Program-made: the position numbers and the translations under genes
Assembly (NCBI RefSeq): GCF_002119665.1
Contig: NZ_CP021111.1
Location: forward strand, 1,426,001 to 1,490,000
Reading direction: 5' to 3'
Length of the DNA stretch: 64,000 nucleotides
Origin: Bordetella genomosp. 13
GTDB taxonomy: Bacteria > Pseudomonadota > Gammaproteobacteria > Burkholderiales > Burkholderiaceae_B
The notes under the pieces: generated by a model
The model's database searches: none
What the model saw: the letters and a program-made list of their open reading frames with translations, nothing else
What the model was told of the DNA's origin: nothing
Shown here: in pieces, positions 18,449 through 26,920 of the stretch
How positions within the stretch are numbered: position 1 is the stretch's first letter
How the letters are laid out: every line of letters begins with the position of its first letter

Positions 18449-20077
18449 TTATCGGCAGACGTAGTTGGCCGCGTCGTTGGTGTCGCCTGTGCCCGCATAC
18501 GCGGCCTGCGCGGGATAGGCGCACAGCGGACGCGTGCGCTGCACCGCGCCGCCCGCCACGCGCGAGGCCACCAGGTCGTCGGGCGGCCGGCCCTGTTCCA
18601 CCCATCGATCCAGGGCGGCCAGGATGTCGCGATCCGCGGTCGGCCTGCCGTCCTCGCTGCGCAAGACCGTGGCGCCGGGACCGCCGCCGCAGTGCCCCAT
18701 GCCGGGCACCAGGAACATGCGGTAGAACTCGTCCATGGCCGCCTGCGAGCCCTGCGCGTCGCGCACCTTGCCGTAGTAGTCGATGCTGTCGTAGGTGCTG
18801 ACCACCGGGTCATTCCAGCCGTGGTAGACAATCATCTTGCCGCCCGCGGACTTGAACGCCGACAGGTCGGTGCTGGTCTGGTCGACCAGCGGCGCGATCT
18901 TCGCGTATGCGTACGAGACGTCCCGATCGAAGTCGAACGTCCACCAGTTCCAGCTGGGATCGTCGAAGACCCAATAGCGCCAGAAGTCCGCGCGCACCGG
19001 TTCGTTCACGCCCATGTAGCCCGACCAGCCCGATTCGCTGCCCACCGGCCAGCCCGGATACAGCTGCGCGTTCGTGCGGGGATTGCGCGGGCCCTGGTAG
19101 ATGGCCTTGGCCGCGGCCAGCTGGTCGGCCGTCAGGCAGTCGGGCGAGTCCGCGCCCGTGCACAGCAGCGCGTCCACGTCGAAGCGCGCCGAAGTGCATT
19201 GCCGCGGATCGTCGATGACGCCGTCCGTCACGCCGTCCAGCGCATCGCAAGCCTGCACCGCCTCGCGCGTCAGCAGGTTCAGCTTGGCGCCGGTAAGGTA
19301 TTGCGTCAGGTTGTCGTTGGCCGGCCGATTGGCGCGAAAGCGCCACATGAACTCGATGTTGAGCGCGGTGCGGTTGTTGCCCGGCGCGCCGGCGATGATG
19401 CCGTCGAAATCCTCGGGATAGCGCTGCGCCTCGGCAAAGCCCTGGTGGCCGCCGGTGGAGCAGCCCATGTAATAGGAGCGTCTGGCGCCCTCGGCGCGCA
19501 GCTCGGCAAGCAACTGCTTGCCCGGCACCGTGATGGCGTTGATCGAGCGCGAGCCCCAGTCGATGATTTTCTCGGCGCTGGTCACGCCCCACAGCATGTC
19601 CTCGGTCTGGTGGCCGGTATCGCCGCCCATCACGGCGTAGCCCTGCCGCATCGCGTAGGCCATGTCCGTGTAGCTCAGCGCGGGGCTGTAGCCGCCGTTG
19701 CCCGTGGTCACCAGCTTGCCGTTCCAGGCCTCGCCGTCCGGAACCCACAGCTGGAAGTTGATGAGCGAACTGCTCGTGGGCGTGGCCACGGCGTCGATGC
19801 GGCAGAAGGCCGGCAGGTCGCTCAGCGCCTGCCGCGAGCCTTCCGGCGTGTAGTCGCCGGCGGCGACCGGCGTGATGGCCGTGATGCGCGCGCCATCCAG
19901 CTCCACGTCGGCGAACGCGGCCGGATCGCAGGCGCGCGCGCTCTGCGCGGGCGGCTGCGCGGGTGGGTTCTCGTCATCGTCGCCGGATCCATCGCCATCG
20001 CCGCCGCAGGCGGCCAGGGCCGCTGCCAGCGCCAGCATCATGGGGATGCGCAATACAGGGGTACGAACGGGTTTCAT
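18449..20077 (-). CDS. Tannase/feruloyl esterase family lipoprotein
   Basis: A 542-residue exported esterase. The N-terminus (MMLALAAALAACGGDG) has a lipobox Cys followed by a Gly/Asp linker. The family nucleophile motif is YYMGCSTGGHQGFAEAQRYP at about residue 195, and the catalytic His is in VPGMGHCGGGPG near 455. Both are flanked by Cys, as in the disulfide-linked CS-D-HC arrangement of tannases and feruloyl esterases. Further Cys residues fit a secreted, disulfide-rich enzyme. It would hydrolyse aromatic esters such as gallate or ferulate esters, but the exact substrate is not readable. AGGAGAC precedes the ATG at 20077. Downstream lies a second hydrolase lipoprotein, 55 bases away. Confidence 0.88.
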   Translation of the reverse strand: MKPVRTPVLRIPMMLALAAALAACGGDGDGSGDDDENPPAQPPAQSARACDPAAFADVELDGARITAITPVAAGDYTPEGSRQALSDLPAFCRIDAVATPTSSSLINFQLWVPDGEAWNGKLVTTGNGGYSPALSYTDMAYAMRQGYAVMGGDTGHQTEDMLWGVTSAEKIIDWGSRSINAITVPGKQLLAELRAEGARRSYYMGCSTGGHQGFAEAQRYPEDFDGIIAGAPGNNRTALNIEFMWRFRANRPANDNLTQYLTGAKLNLLTREAVQACDALDGVTDGVIDDPRQCTSARFDVDALLCTGADSPDCLTADQLAAAKAIYQGPRNPRTNAQLYPGWPVGSESGWSGYMGVNEPVRADFWRYWVFDDPSWNWWTFDFDRDVSYAYAKIAPLVDQTSTDLSAFKSAGGKMIVYHGWNDPVVSTYDSIDYYGKVRDAQGSQAAMDEFYRMFLVPGMGHCGGGPGATVLRSEDGRPTADRDILAALDRWVEQGRPPDDLVASRVAGGAVQRTRPLCAYPAQAAYAGTGDTNDAANYVCR

Positions 20078-20391
20078 CTTGTCTCCTCGTGGTGGTCACC
20101 CCGTGGCGAACGTCCCGTACCGGCGGCGTCCCGCGCCCGCGGCGCGCGGGAACGCGCCGCAGGTCCACGGGGACTGCAACTCTTGTCGGTCTTGAAAGGG
20201 CGCGCCGGCCGGCCGGCGTCTTATTGTTTTCGGCCGGAACCGCTCAGGTGCGTCCGGTCAGGCAAGGCCGGCCAGTGCGGCTGGCCGGCTGCGGCTGGTC
20301 AGCTTTTCAGGTGCGGCCGGCCAGCGGGGCGCATCATCGCGGATCGCCCATCGGACTGGCGCGACGGCCTCCACGCGCCGTCCGCATCGGC
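20078..20391. other. GC-rich intergenic region with hairpin and degenerate repeats
   Basis: About 310 bases between two minus-strand genes. GCCGGCCAG (20267-20275) and CTGGCCGGC (20281-20289) form a 9-bp hairpin with a 5-base loop, possibly ending the upstream Bug transcript. The units CAGGTGCGTCCGGTCAG and CAGGTGCGGCCGGCCAG recur on either side. No gene-like frame was seen. Confidence 0.5.
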
Positions 20392-21360
20392 TCATTCAGG
20401 CTGGATGCCAGCCTTCTTGATGATCTCGCCCCATTTCTTCGACTCGGCCTGCTGGAACTGCGCCAGCTCTTGCGGCGTCGAGGTCGCGGGATCGGTGCCG
20501 GTGTTGGCGTAGAACTGCTTGGCCGCGTTGCCTTCGGTGGCCTTGCTCAGCAGCTCATGCAGGCGTTGCACCACGGCCTGCGGGGTGCCGGCCGGCGCAT
20601 AGGCGGCGAACCAGTAGCCCATCTCGTAGCCCGGCACGCCGGCCTCGTCGATGGTCGGCACGTCGGGGGCCAGCGGCGAGCGCTTCAGGCCGGTCACGCC
20701 CAATGCGCGCAGCTTGCCGGCCTTGACCTGCGGCAGGCCGGTGGCCGTGTCGGTGATCATCATGTCGATCTGGCCGCCCATCAGGTCGGTGACCGCAGGC
20801 GGGTTGCTCTTGTACGGCACGTGCAGCAGCTGCACGCCGGCCATCTGCTGCAGCAGTTCGCCCGCGATGCGGCTGCTGGAACTGCCGCTGCCGAAGCTCA
20901 GCTTGCCCGGCGTCTTGCGCGCCATCTCCAGGAAGTCGGACACCGACTTGGCCGGCGAGCTGGGATTGACCACCATGATCTGGCCGCCCTTGCCCAGCAG
21001 GGTGATCGGCGCGTAGTCCTTCACGGGGTCGTACTGCAGCGTCTTGTACAGGTGTTCGTTCGCCGCATGCGTGGTGTTGGTGGTGATCAGCACGCGATAG
21101 CCGTCCGGCGCGGCGCGCGCCACGTCCTGTGCGCCGATCATGGCGCTGGCGCCCGGCTTGTTCTCGATGACCACGGCCTGGCCCGTCTGCTCCGTCACGC
21201 CTTGCGCGATCGCGCGGCCGATCTGGTCCGTCGCGCTGCCGGCGGCGAACGGCACCACGAAGGTGATCGGCTTGTTCGGAAAGTCCTGCGCCGCCGCGGT
21301 CAGCGGCAGGATCGCAGCGGCGCACAGCGCGGCCAATCGGGGCAGGGGGGCAAATCGCAT
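20392..21360 (-). CDS. Tripartite tricarboxylate transporter-type solute-binding protein (Bug/TctC)
   Basis: A 322-residue periplasmic binding protein. The signal peptide is LAALCAAAILPLTAAAQ (residues 9-25). The mature start FPNKPITFVVPFAAGSATD and blocks such as GAQDVARAAPDGYRVLITTN and LSFGSGSSSSRIAGELLQQM are hallmarks of the Bug family, which is greatly expanded in Bordetella and relatives. Ligands are usually small carboxylates. ATG 21360 follows AGGAGACAC; the frame upstream is not family-like. No TctA/TctB membrane genes are adjacent, the usual situation for Bug proteins. It sits downstream of the AtuA-like genes, so it may bind a substrate of that pathway. Confidence 0.92.
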   Translation of the reverse strand: MRFAPLPRLAALCAAAILPLTAAAQDFPNKPITFVVPFAAGSATDQIGRAIAQGVTEQTGQAVVIENKPGASAMIGAQDVARAAPDGYRVLITTNTTHAANEHLYKTLQYDPVKDYAPITLLGKGGQIMVVNPSSPAKSVSDFLEMARKTPGKLSFGSGSSSSRIAGELLQQMAGVQLLHVPYKSNPPAVTDLMGGQIDMMITDTATGLPQVKAGKLRALGVTGLKRSPLAPDVPTIDEAGVPGYEMGYWFAAYAPAGTPQAVVQRLHELLSKATEGNAAKQFYANTGTDPATSTPQELAQFQQAESKKWGEIIKKAGIQPE

Positions 21361-21412
21361 GAGTGTCTCCTGAGGGATATCGTTATTGAACGCGAAACGG
21401 ATGAAGCAGGCG

Positions 21413-21775
21413 TCAGCCCGGTACATCGGGCAGCCGCGCGGCCAGTGCGGCGGGTACCGTCACGGGCAGGTCCAGCAAATGGAAAGACAGGCTCTTGCCG
21501 TGTGCGTCCAGGTTCAGCGCGTCGTTCACGCCGCCGTCCAGCACGCCTTCCAGCACGAAGTTCATGGCCGACAGGCCGGGCAGCACGTAGCGCGTGACAC
21601 GGGCCGGGCGGCGATACGCGAACCACTGCGCCACGCGTTCCTCGGTCACCTGCTCGAGCAGCACCGCATGGCACTCGTCGTCCCAGCCGATCAGGCTCAG
21701 GTTCGAGATGTCGCCCTTGTCGCCCGAGCGGCTGTGCGCCAGGCGATACAGCGGCACTTCCACGGTATTCGTCAT
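21413..21775 (-). CDS. AtuA-like C-terminal (ferredoxin-fold) domain protein
   Basis: A 120-residue protein whose N-terminal half reads VPLYRLAHSRSGDKGDISNL. This signature is normally found in the C-terminal domain of AtuA/DUF1446-type proteins. Here it is a separate gene whose ATG (21775) overlaps the stop of the DUF1446 gene as ATGA, so the two are translationally coupled and probably form one complex. The role in acyclic terpene or related acyl-CoA catabolism is inferred from the family name; the catalytic role is not established. Confidence 0.8.
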   Translation of the reverse strand: MTNTVEVPLYRLAHSRSGDKGDISNLSLIGWDDECHAVLLEQVTEERVAQWFAYRRPARVTRYVLPGLSAMNFVLEGVLDGGVNDALNLDAHGKSLSFHLLDLPVTVPAALAARLPDVPG

Positions 21776-23136
21776 CGCTGCGGCTCCATCATGGTCCAGC
21801 CTGCCGCCACGGCCGAGCGCGGCACCGTGCACGACAGCATGTTCAGTCGCGGCCGCAGCGAGGTGCGCACGCCGCCGCCGCCCGCCGGACCGCAGCAGTA
21901 CAGCGCGGTCACCTCGCGCAGCACGCGCTCGGCCACGGCCCGATCGGCATGCTCCGCGGCCACGCGCAAGCGCACGTCGCGACCATGGCCCGGCGCGCGG
22001 CCTTCGCGCATGGCGCCGCCGTCATCGGCGAGGATGCTGATGGCGCCGATCAGGTCGATGCGCAGCCGCAGGGCCGGGCCGATGCGGCGCGCCACCGTCT
22101 CGCCTGCCAGGCGCGCCCGCGCTTCGGCCTGCACGCCGGCATAAGAGATCTCGGCCTCGGCCAGCCACCCGCCGCGGTAGCACACGTTCACCTTCAGCTC
22201 GTCCGGACGTGCATGGCCCGTGACGCCGTTCACCGCGACGCGGTCCCCGCCCAGCTCGCGCACGGTGGCGCCGCTCAGGTCGGCGATCACGTCCGGCGTG
22301 AGATAGCGCGCCGGATCGTGCACTTCGTAAAGCAGCTGCTCTTTCACGGTACGGGCATCCACCAGGCCGCCCGTGCCATCCGCCTTGCCCACCACGAAGC
22401 CGCCGTCCGCGTCGATCTCGGCGACGGGAAAGCCCGTTTCATGCAGGCCGCCGGGCACGTCCTTCAGACCGGGCACGCTGAAATAGCCCCCGGTGACCTG
22501 CGTGCCGCATTCCAGCACGTGGCCGGCCATGGTGGCACGGCCCAGCCTGGCCCAGTCGTCTTCCGCCCAGCCGTAATGCGCCAGCGCGGGTCCCACGGTA
22601 AGCGAGGGGTCGGCGACGCGGCCCGCCACGACGATCTGCGCGCCGGCGCGCAAGGCCTGCGCGATCTCGGTGGCGCCCAGGTAGGCGTTGGCGCTGACCA
22701 CGTCCAGCTCGTCCAGCCGCGGGCCCAGCTTCTCGCGCAGCAGCGCGCGCTGCTCGGGTGTGTTGAGTTCGTCGCCATGGATCGTCGCCACGCGCGGCGC
22801 GGGCAGTCCGCGCTGCGCGGCCAGCGCGGCGATGCGTCGCGCCGCGGCCGGGGGATTGGCCGCGCCGAAGTTGCTGACGATGCGGATGTCGTGGCGCAGG
22901 CAGTCTTGAAGCACGGGGCCGACCAGGTCGTCCAGCAGCGGCTCGTAGCCGGCTTCGGGGTCCTGGTTGCGCGCCATCTGGGCCAGCGCCAGGGTGCGCT
23001 CGGCCAGCGTTTCGAAGATCAGCGTGCCGCCGCCCTGCCGCGCGAGCGTGCGCGCCACGGGCTGCGCGCCATCGGTGCGGTCTCCGGAAAACCCGGTCGC
23101 GCATCCGACCAGGCAAGGCGAGGGCAGGGCAGGCAT
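21772..23136 (-). CDS. AtuA family protein (DUF1446 domain)
   Basis: A 454-residue cytoplasmic protein. The start CATGFSGDRTDGAQPVARTL and internal blocks GYEPLLDDLVGPVLQDC, IRIVSNFGAANPPAAARRI and GRVADPSLTVGPALAHYGW are characteristic of DUF1446. In Pseudomonas, AtuA is needed for citronellol/geraniol degradation and is one longer polypeptide. This protein lacks the C-terminal domain, which the next gene supplies. It is first in a leftward cluster (AtuA parts, Bug protein, two esterase lipoproteins) and divergent from a LysR regulator at 23253. Confidence 0.85.
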   Translation of the reverse strand: MPALPSPCLVGCATGFSGDRTDGAQPVARTLARQGGGTLIFETLAERTLALAQMARNQDPEAGYEPLLDDLVGPVLQDCLRHDIRIVSNFGAANPPAAARRIAALAAQRGLPAPRVATIHGDELNTPEQRALLREKLGPRLDELDVVSANAYLGATEIAQALRAGAQIVVAGRVADPSLTVGPALAHYGWAEDDWARLGRATMAGHVLECGTQVTGGYFSVPGLKDVPGGLHETGFPVAEIDADGGFVVGKADGTGGLVDARTVKEQLLYEVHDPARYLTPDVIADLSGATVRELGGDRVAVNGVTGHARPDELKVNVCYRGGWLAEAEISYAGVQAEARARLAGETVARRIGPALRLRIDLIGAISILADDGGAMREGRAPGHGRDVRLRVAAEHADRAVAERVLREVTALYCCGPAGGGGVRTSLRPRLNMLSCTVPRSAVAAGWTMMEPQR

Positions 23137-23226
23137 TGCGATTGTCTCCAGGGCGTTCGATGCGCCCGCAACAGCGATGTAATGAACGCACTATAGGCAC
23201 GGCCGCTTCATACGTAAAATAGAAAT

Positions 23227-23241
23227 ATAAGATTGATTTAT
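23227..23241. promoter_or_regulatory. LysR-type operator candidate
   Basis: ATAA and TTAT arms flank GATTGAT, giving a T-N11-A core in an A+T-rich stretch between the divergent AtuA-like and LysR genes, 12 bases before the LysR start codon. This is the expected place for autoregulation. Confidence 0.5.
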
Positions 23242-23252
23242 CCAACTCTTGT

Positions 23253-24143
23253 ATGAATCTGTCCACCCGACAATTGCGCGCCTTCGTGGCCCTGGCCGAA
23301 GAAAAGCACTTCACGCGCGCCGCGCAGCGTTGCCACCTGACCCAGCCCGCTTTCAGCGCGCTGATCCGCACGCTCGAAGAGGCCGCCGGCGTGCGCCTGT
23401 TCGATCGCAACACGCGGCGCGTCGAACTGACGGTCGAGGGCCGCGTGCTCGAGACCACCGCGAAGCGGCTGCTTGGCGAGTTCGAGCTGACCATGGAGGG
23501 GCTGCGCGACCATGCCGAACGGCGCCGGGGCCGCGTAGCCGTCGCGGCGCTGCCCTCCCTCGCCGCGGGTTGGCTGCCGGGGCTGCTGGCGCAGTTCCAT
23601 GCCGAGTATCCCGGCATCGTCATGCATCTGCGCGATGCGCTGCTCGATCCCTGCCTCGACATGGTGCACAACGGCGAAGTGGATTTCGCCGTGGCCGCGC
23701 GCCGCGCCGACATGAGCGGCCTGGACAGCGCCTTCCTGCATGCCGACCGCTACTATCTGGTGTGCCGCGAAGACCACCCGCTGGCCTCGCAGCGCCAGAT
23801 CCGGCTGCGCGAGGTGGCCAAGTGGCCCGTCATCCAGCTGGCGCGCGGCAGCAGCGTGCGGCAGCGCCTGGACGAGACCCTGGGCGCGGACGCCTTCACG
23901 CCGCTGCTCGAGGTGGAGCACCTGGCCACGGTCACCGGCCTGGTGTCGGCCGGCCTGGGCATCAGCGTGGTGCCGGCCATGACGCTGTTCCATTTCCAGC
24001 GTCCGGGGCTGCTCATCAAGCCGCTGCAGGGGCGCGCGCTGACGCGGCCGCTGTACCTCGTGCGCCGCAAGGGCAGGGCGCTGTCCGTGGCGGCGCAGAC
24101 GCTGTATGACCTGCTGATGGCGCACCGGGCGGAGCTGGGCTGA
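23253..24143 (+). CDS. LysR-type transcriptional regulator
   Basis: A 296-residue LysR protein. The helix-turn-helix is at residues 1-60 (MNLSTRQLRAFVALAEEKHF, RCHLTQPAFSALIRTLEEAA, VRLFDRNTRRVELT). The effector-binding domain ends in GLGISVVPAMTLFHFQRPGL. It is divergent from the AtuA-type catabolic cluster, with a T-N11-A site between them, so it most likely activates that cluster in response to a pathway intermediate. It is clearly a different subfamily from the YhaJ-like regulator at 8578. Confidence 0.92.
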   Translation: MNLSTRQLRAFVALAEEKHFTRAAQRCHLTQPAFSALIRTLEEAAGVRLFDRNTRRVELTVEGRVLETTAKRLLGEFELTMEGLRDHAERRRGRVAVAALPSLAAGWLPGLLAQFHAEYPGIVMHLRDALLDPCLDMVHNGEVDFAVAARRADMSGLDSAFLHADRYYLVCREDHPLASQRQIRLREVAKWPVIQLARGSSVRQRLDETLGADAFTPLLEVEHLATVTGLVSAGLGISVVPAMTLFHFQRPGLLIKPLQGRALTRPLYLVRRKGRALSVAAQTLYDLLMAHRAELG

Positions 24144-24206
24144 ACCCCGCTTGCGCGCGTGCTGAAGAGGCCGCAAGCTGAAGCAAAAAAATGTCCCTTT
24201 CAAGTT

Positions 24207-24236
24207 GAACTATTGCTGTTTAAACTTCGATAGTTC
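24207..24236. promoter_or_regulatory. Inverted repeat upstream of ridA
   Basis: GAACTAT (24207-24213) and ATAGTTC (24230-24236) are perfect 7-base arms with a 16-base spacer in an A+T-rich promoter region, 31 bases before the ridA start. It could be a regulator site; the regulator is unknown. Confidence 0.4.
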
Positions 24237-24267
24237 TCCATTGCATCCCCTTATCCAGGACTACGCC

Positions 24268-24651
24268 ATGAGCAAGCAGATCATCCATACCGACGCCGCG
24301 CCCGCCGCGGTCGGGCCGTATTCGCAAGCAGTGGCCGCTACGGGCAGAACCGTCTACCTGTCGGGCCAGATCGGCCTGGAGCCCGGCACCGGCGATCTGG
24401 TGTCCGAGAACTTCGACGCCCAGGTGCGCCAGGCCTTCGCCAACATGCAGGCCGTCATCGAGGCCGCCGGCGGCACGCTGGAAAACATCGTCAAGCTCAC
24501 GTTGTTCCTCACCGACCTCAGCAAGTTCACCGCCGCCAATGCCATCATGGCCGAGCTGATTCCCCAGCCGTTCCCGGCGCGTTCCACCGTGGGCGTGGCC
24601 AGTCTGCCCAAGGGCGCGCAGTTCGAGGTGGAAGCCGTCCTAGTGCTGTAA
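24268..24651 (+). CDS. ridA: RidA family reactive enamine/imine deaminase
   Basis: A 127-residue protein of the YjgF/RidA family, which hydrolyses reactive 2-aminoacrylate-type enamines made by PLP enzymes. Family blocks are PAAVGPYSQAV (residues 10-20), TVYLSGQIGLEPGTGDL, FANMQAVIEAAGGTLENIVK and, at the end, PARSTVGVASLPKGAQFEVE; the Arg of PARST binds the substrate carboxylate in RidA. ATG 24268 is preceded by AGGA and gives the standard length. recG starts 42 bases downstream, suggesting co-transcription. Confidence 0.93.
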   Translation: MSKQIIHTDAAPAAVGPYSQAVAATGRTVYLSGQIGLEPGTGDLVSENFDAQVRQAFANMQAVIEAAGGTLENIVKLTLFLTDLSKFTAANAIMAELIPQPFPARSTVGVASLPKGAQFEVEAVLVL

Positions 24652-24693
24652 GGCCGCCACCGAGCCCACGCCCTGTCTTCCTCCGGCACCTCC

Positions 24694-26817
24694 ATGGGCA
24701 ACCGGCAGGCCGCGGCCTCCAAGCCAGCGTCGGCGCCGCGCGCCGGCCGCAAGACCGCGGCGCCCGCGGCATCCAAGGACGCTGCCCGGCCGGCCGCCAG
24801 CCAGGTCGAGCGCAAGTTCCAGTCGCTGGGCCTGCTGGCCCCCGAAGATTTCATCCTGCACCTGCCCCTGCGCTACGAAGACGAGACGCGCGTGGTGCCC
24901 ATCGCCAGCCTGCGGCCCGGCTATCCGGCCCAGGTCGAGGGCGAGGTCCTGCGCTCTGAAGTGCTGTATCGGCCGCGCCGGCAATTGACGGCCGTGCTGG
25001 CCGACGACAGCGGCGAACTGCAGCTGCGCTGGCTCAACTTCTATCCCAGCCAGCAGAAGCAGCTGCAGGCGGGCCATCGGCTGCGCGCGCGCGGCGACGT
25101 GCGCGGCGGCCTGTTCGGCCGCGAAATGGTGCATCCGCGCATGAGCCACGCCGATACGCCGCTGCCCGATGCGCTCACGCCGGTGTATCCCAGCACCGAC
25201 GGCCTGCCGCAGCCCACGCTGCGCCGCGCGGTCGCGCAGGCCCTGGCCCAGGCAGACCTGGCCGACACGCTGCCCGAAGCCGTGCGCGAGCGCTATGGCC
25301 TGATGCCGTTCGAGCCGGCGCTGCGCCTGCTGCATGCGCCGCCGCCCGGCGTCTCCAGCAAAGAGCTGGTCGAGCGCGCCCATCCCGCGTGGCGGCGCAT
25401 CAAGTTCGATGAGCTGCTGGCCCAGCAACTGTCGCTGGCCGCCGCGCGGGCGGGGCGCCGCAGCCGGCGCGCCACCCCGCTGCCCATGCCGCGCGACCCG
25501 GACAACCTGGTGGCGCGCCTGTATGCCGCGCTGCCCTTCACCCTGACGAGCGCGCAGCAGCGTGTGGTGGACGAGATCGCCGCCGACCTGGACCAACCCT
25601 ATCCCATGCATCGCCTGCTGCAGGGCGACGTGGGCAGCGGCAAGACCGTGGTGGCCGCGGTGGCGGCGGCGCAGGCCATCGCCTGCGGGGCGCAGGTGGC
25701 GCTGATGGCGCCCACCGAACTGCTGGCCGAACAGCATTTCCGCAAGCTCGTGTCCTGGCTCGAACCCCTGGGAGTCGGCGTGGCCTGGCTCAGCGGCAGC
25801 CTGCCCGCCCGCGCGCGCCGCGAGGCCGCGGCGGCCGCGGCGCAAGGCACGGTGCAACTCGTGGTGGGCACCCAGGCCCTGGTGCAGGATCACGTGTCCT
25901 TTCACAACCTGGGCCTGTCCATCGTCGACGAACAACATCGTTTCGGCGTGGGCCAGCGCCTGGCGCTCAGCCGCAAGGGCGAGGACGAGGAGCTGGCCCC
26001 GCATCAACTGCACATGAGCGCCACGCCCATCCCGCGCACGCTGGCCATGACCTTCTTCGCCGACCTGGACGTGTCCGTCATCGACGAACTGCCGCCCGGC
26101 CGCACGCCGGTCGTCACCAAGCTGGTCTCCGATGCGCGCCGCGAAGAAGTCATCGGCCACATCGCCCAGGCTGCGCGCCAGGGGCGGCAGGCCTACTGGG
26201 TGTGCCCGCTGGTCGAGGAGAGCGAGGCGCTGGAACTGCAGACCGCGGTGGACACATACGAAGGCATGCGCGCCGATCTGCCCGACCTGCGCATCGGTCT
26301 TGTCCACGGCCGGCTGCCGCAGGCGGAGAAGGCCGCCGTGATGCAGGCCTTCCGCGACGGCGAGGTCCACCTGCTGGTGGCCACCACCGTCATCGAGGTG
26401 GGCGTGGACGTGCCCAACGCCTCGCTCATGGTCATCGAGCACGCCGAGCGCTTCGGCCTGGCCCAGTTGCACCAGCTGCGCGGCCGGGTAGGGCGGGGCA
26501 GCGCCGAATCCGTCTGTGTGCTGCTGTACCAGACGCCGCTGTCGCAGGTGGCGCGCGAACGGCTGCGCGCCATGTTCGAAACCTCCGACGGCTTCGAGAT
26601 CGCGCGCCGCGACCTGGAACAGCGCGGTCCCGGCGAGTTCCTGGGCAAGCGCCAGTCGGGCATGGCGCTGCTGCGCTTTGCCGATCTGGACGCCGACGCG
26701 GCCCTGGCCGAGCAGGCGCGCGAGGCCGCGGCATGGCTGCGGCGCGACCATCCCGGCGTGGTCGAGTCCCATCTGGCGCGCTGGATGCGCGGACGCGAAG
26801 ACTTCCTGCGGACCTGA
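24694..26817 (+). CDS. recG: ATP-dependent DNA helicase RecG
   Basis: A 707-residue branched-DNA helicase that reverses stalled forks and processes Holliday junctions. After an Ala/Pro/Lys-rich leader of about 38 residues comes the wedge/OB domain. Then Walker A GDVGSGKT starts at residue 311, the DEQH box (VDEQHRFGVGQRLAL) is at about 411, motif III is MSATPIPRTLAMTFF, and motifs IV-VI include TTVIEVGVDVPNASLMVIEH and QLRGRVGRG. The family C-terminal block KRQSGMALLRFADL is present. Length and order match Escherichia coli RecG (693). It lies between ridA and oxyR. Confidence 0.97.
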   Translation: MGNRQAAASKPASAPRAGRKTAAPAASKDAARPAASQVERKFQSLGLLAPEDFILHLPLRYEDETRVVPIASLRPGYPAQVEGEVLRSEVLYRPRRQLTAVLADDSGELQLRWLNFYPSQQKQLQAGHRLRARGDVRGGLFGREMVHPRMSHADTPLPDALTPVYPSTDGLPQPTLRRAVAQALAQADLADTLPEAVRERYGLMPFEPALRLLHAPPPGVSSKELVERAHPAWRRIKFDELLAQQLSLAAARAGRRSRRATPLPMPRDPDNLVARLYAALPFTLTSAQQRVVDEIAADLDQPYPMHRLLQGDVGSGKTVVAAVAAAQAIACGAQVALMAPTELLAEQHFRKLVSWLEPLGVGVAWLSGSLPARARREAAAAAAQGTVQLVVGTQALVQDHVSFHNLGLSIVDEQHRFGVGQRLALSRKGEDEELAPHQLHMSATPIPRTLAMTFFADLDVSVIDELPPGRTPVVTKLVSDARREEVIGHIAQAARQGRQAYWVCPLVEESEALELQTAVDTYEGMRADLPDLRIGLVHGRLPQAEKAAVMQAFRDGEVHLLVATTVIEVGVDVPNASLMVIEHAERFGLAQLHQLRGRVGRGSAESVCVLLYQTPLSQVARERLRAMFETSDGFEIARRDLEQRGPGEFLGKRQSGMALLRFADLDADAALAEQAREAAAWLRRDHPGVVESHLARWMRGREDFLRT

Positions 26818-26920
26818 CCATGTCCATCTCCACGTCCCCGCGCATCGCCGCGATTGCCCGTTGCCATGCAGGCGCGCCCGCCGCGCCGCCTTCCTTTTTT
26901 CCTCCACTGCGGATCCAGCC

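Noticed and set aside
17002-20512. Long plus-strand frames opposite the two esterase lipoproteins
   Set aside because: Composition typical of antisense frames; the minus strand encodes signal peptides and catalytic motifs.
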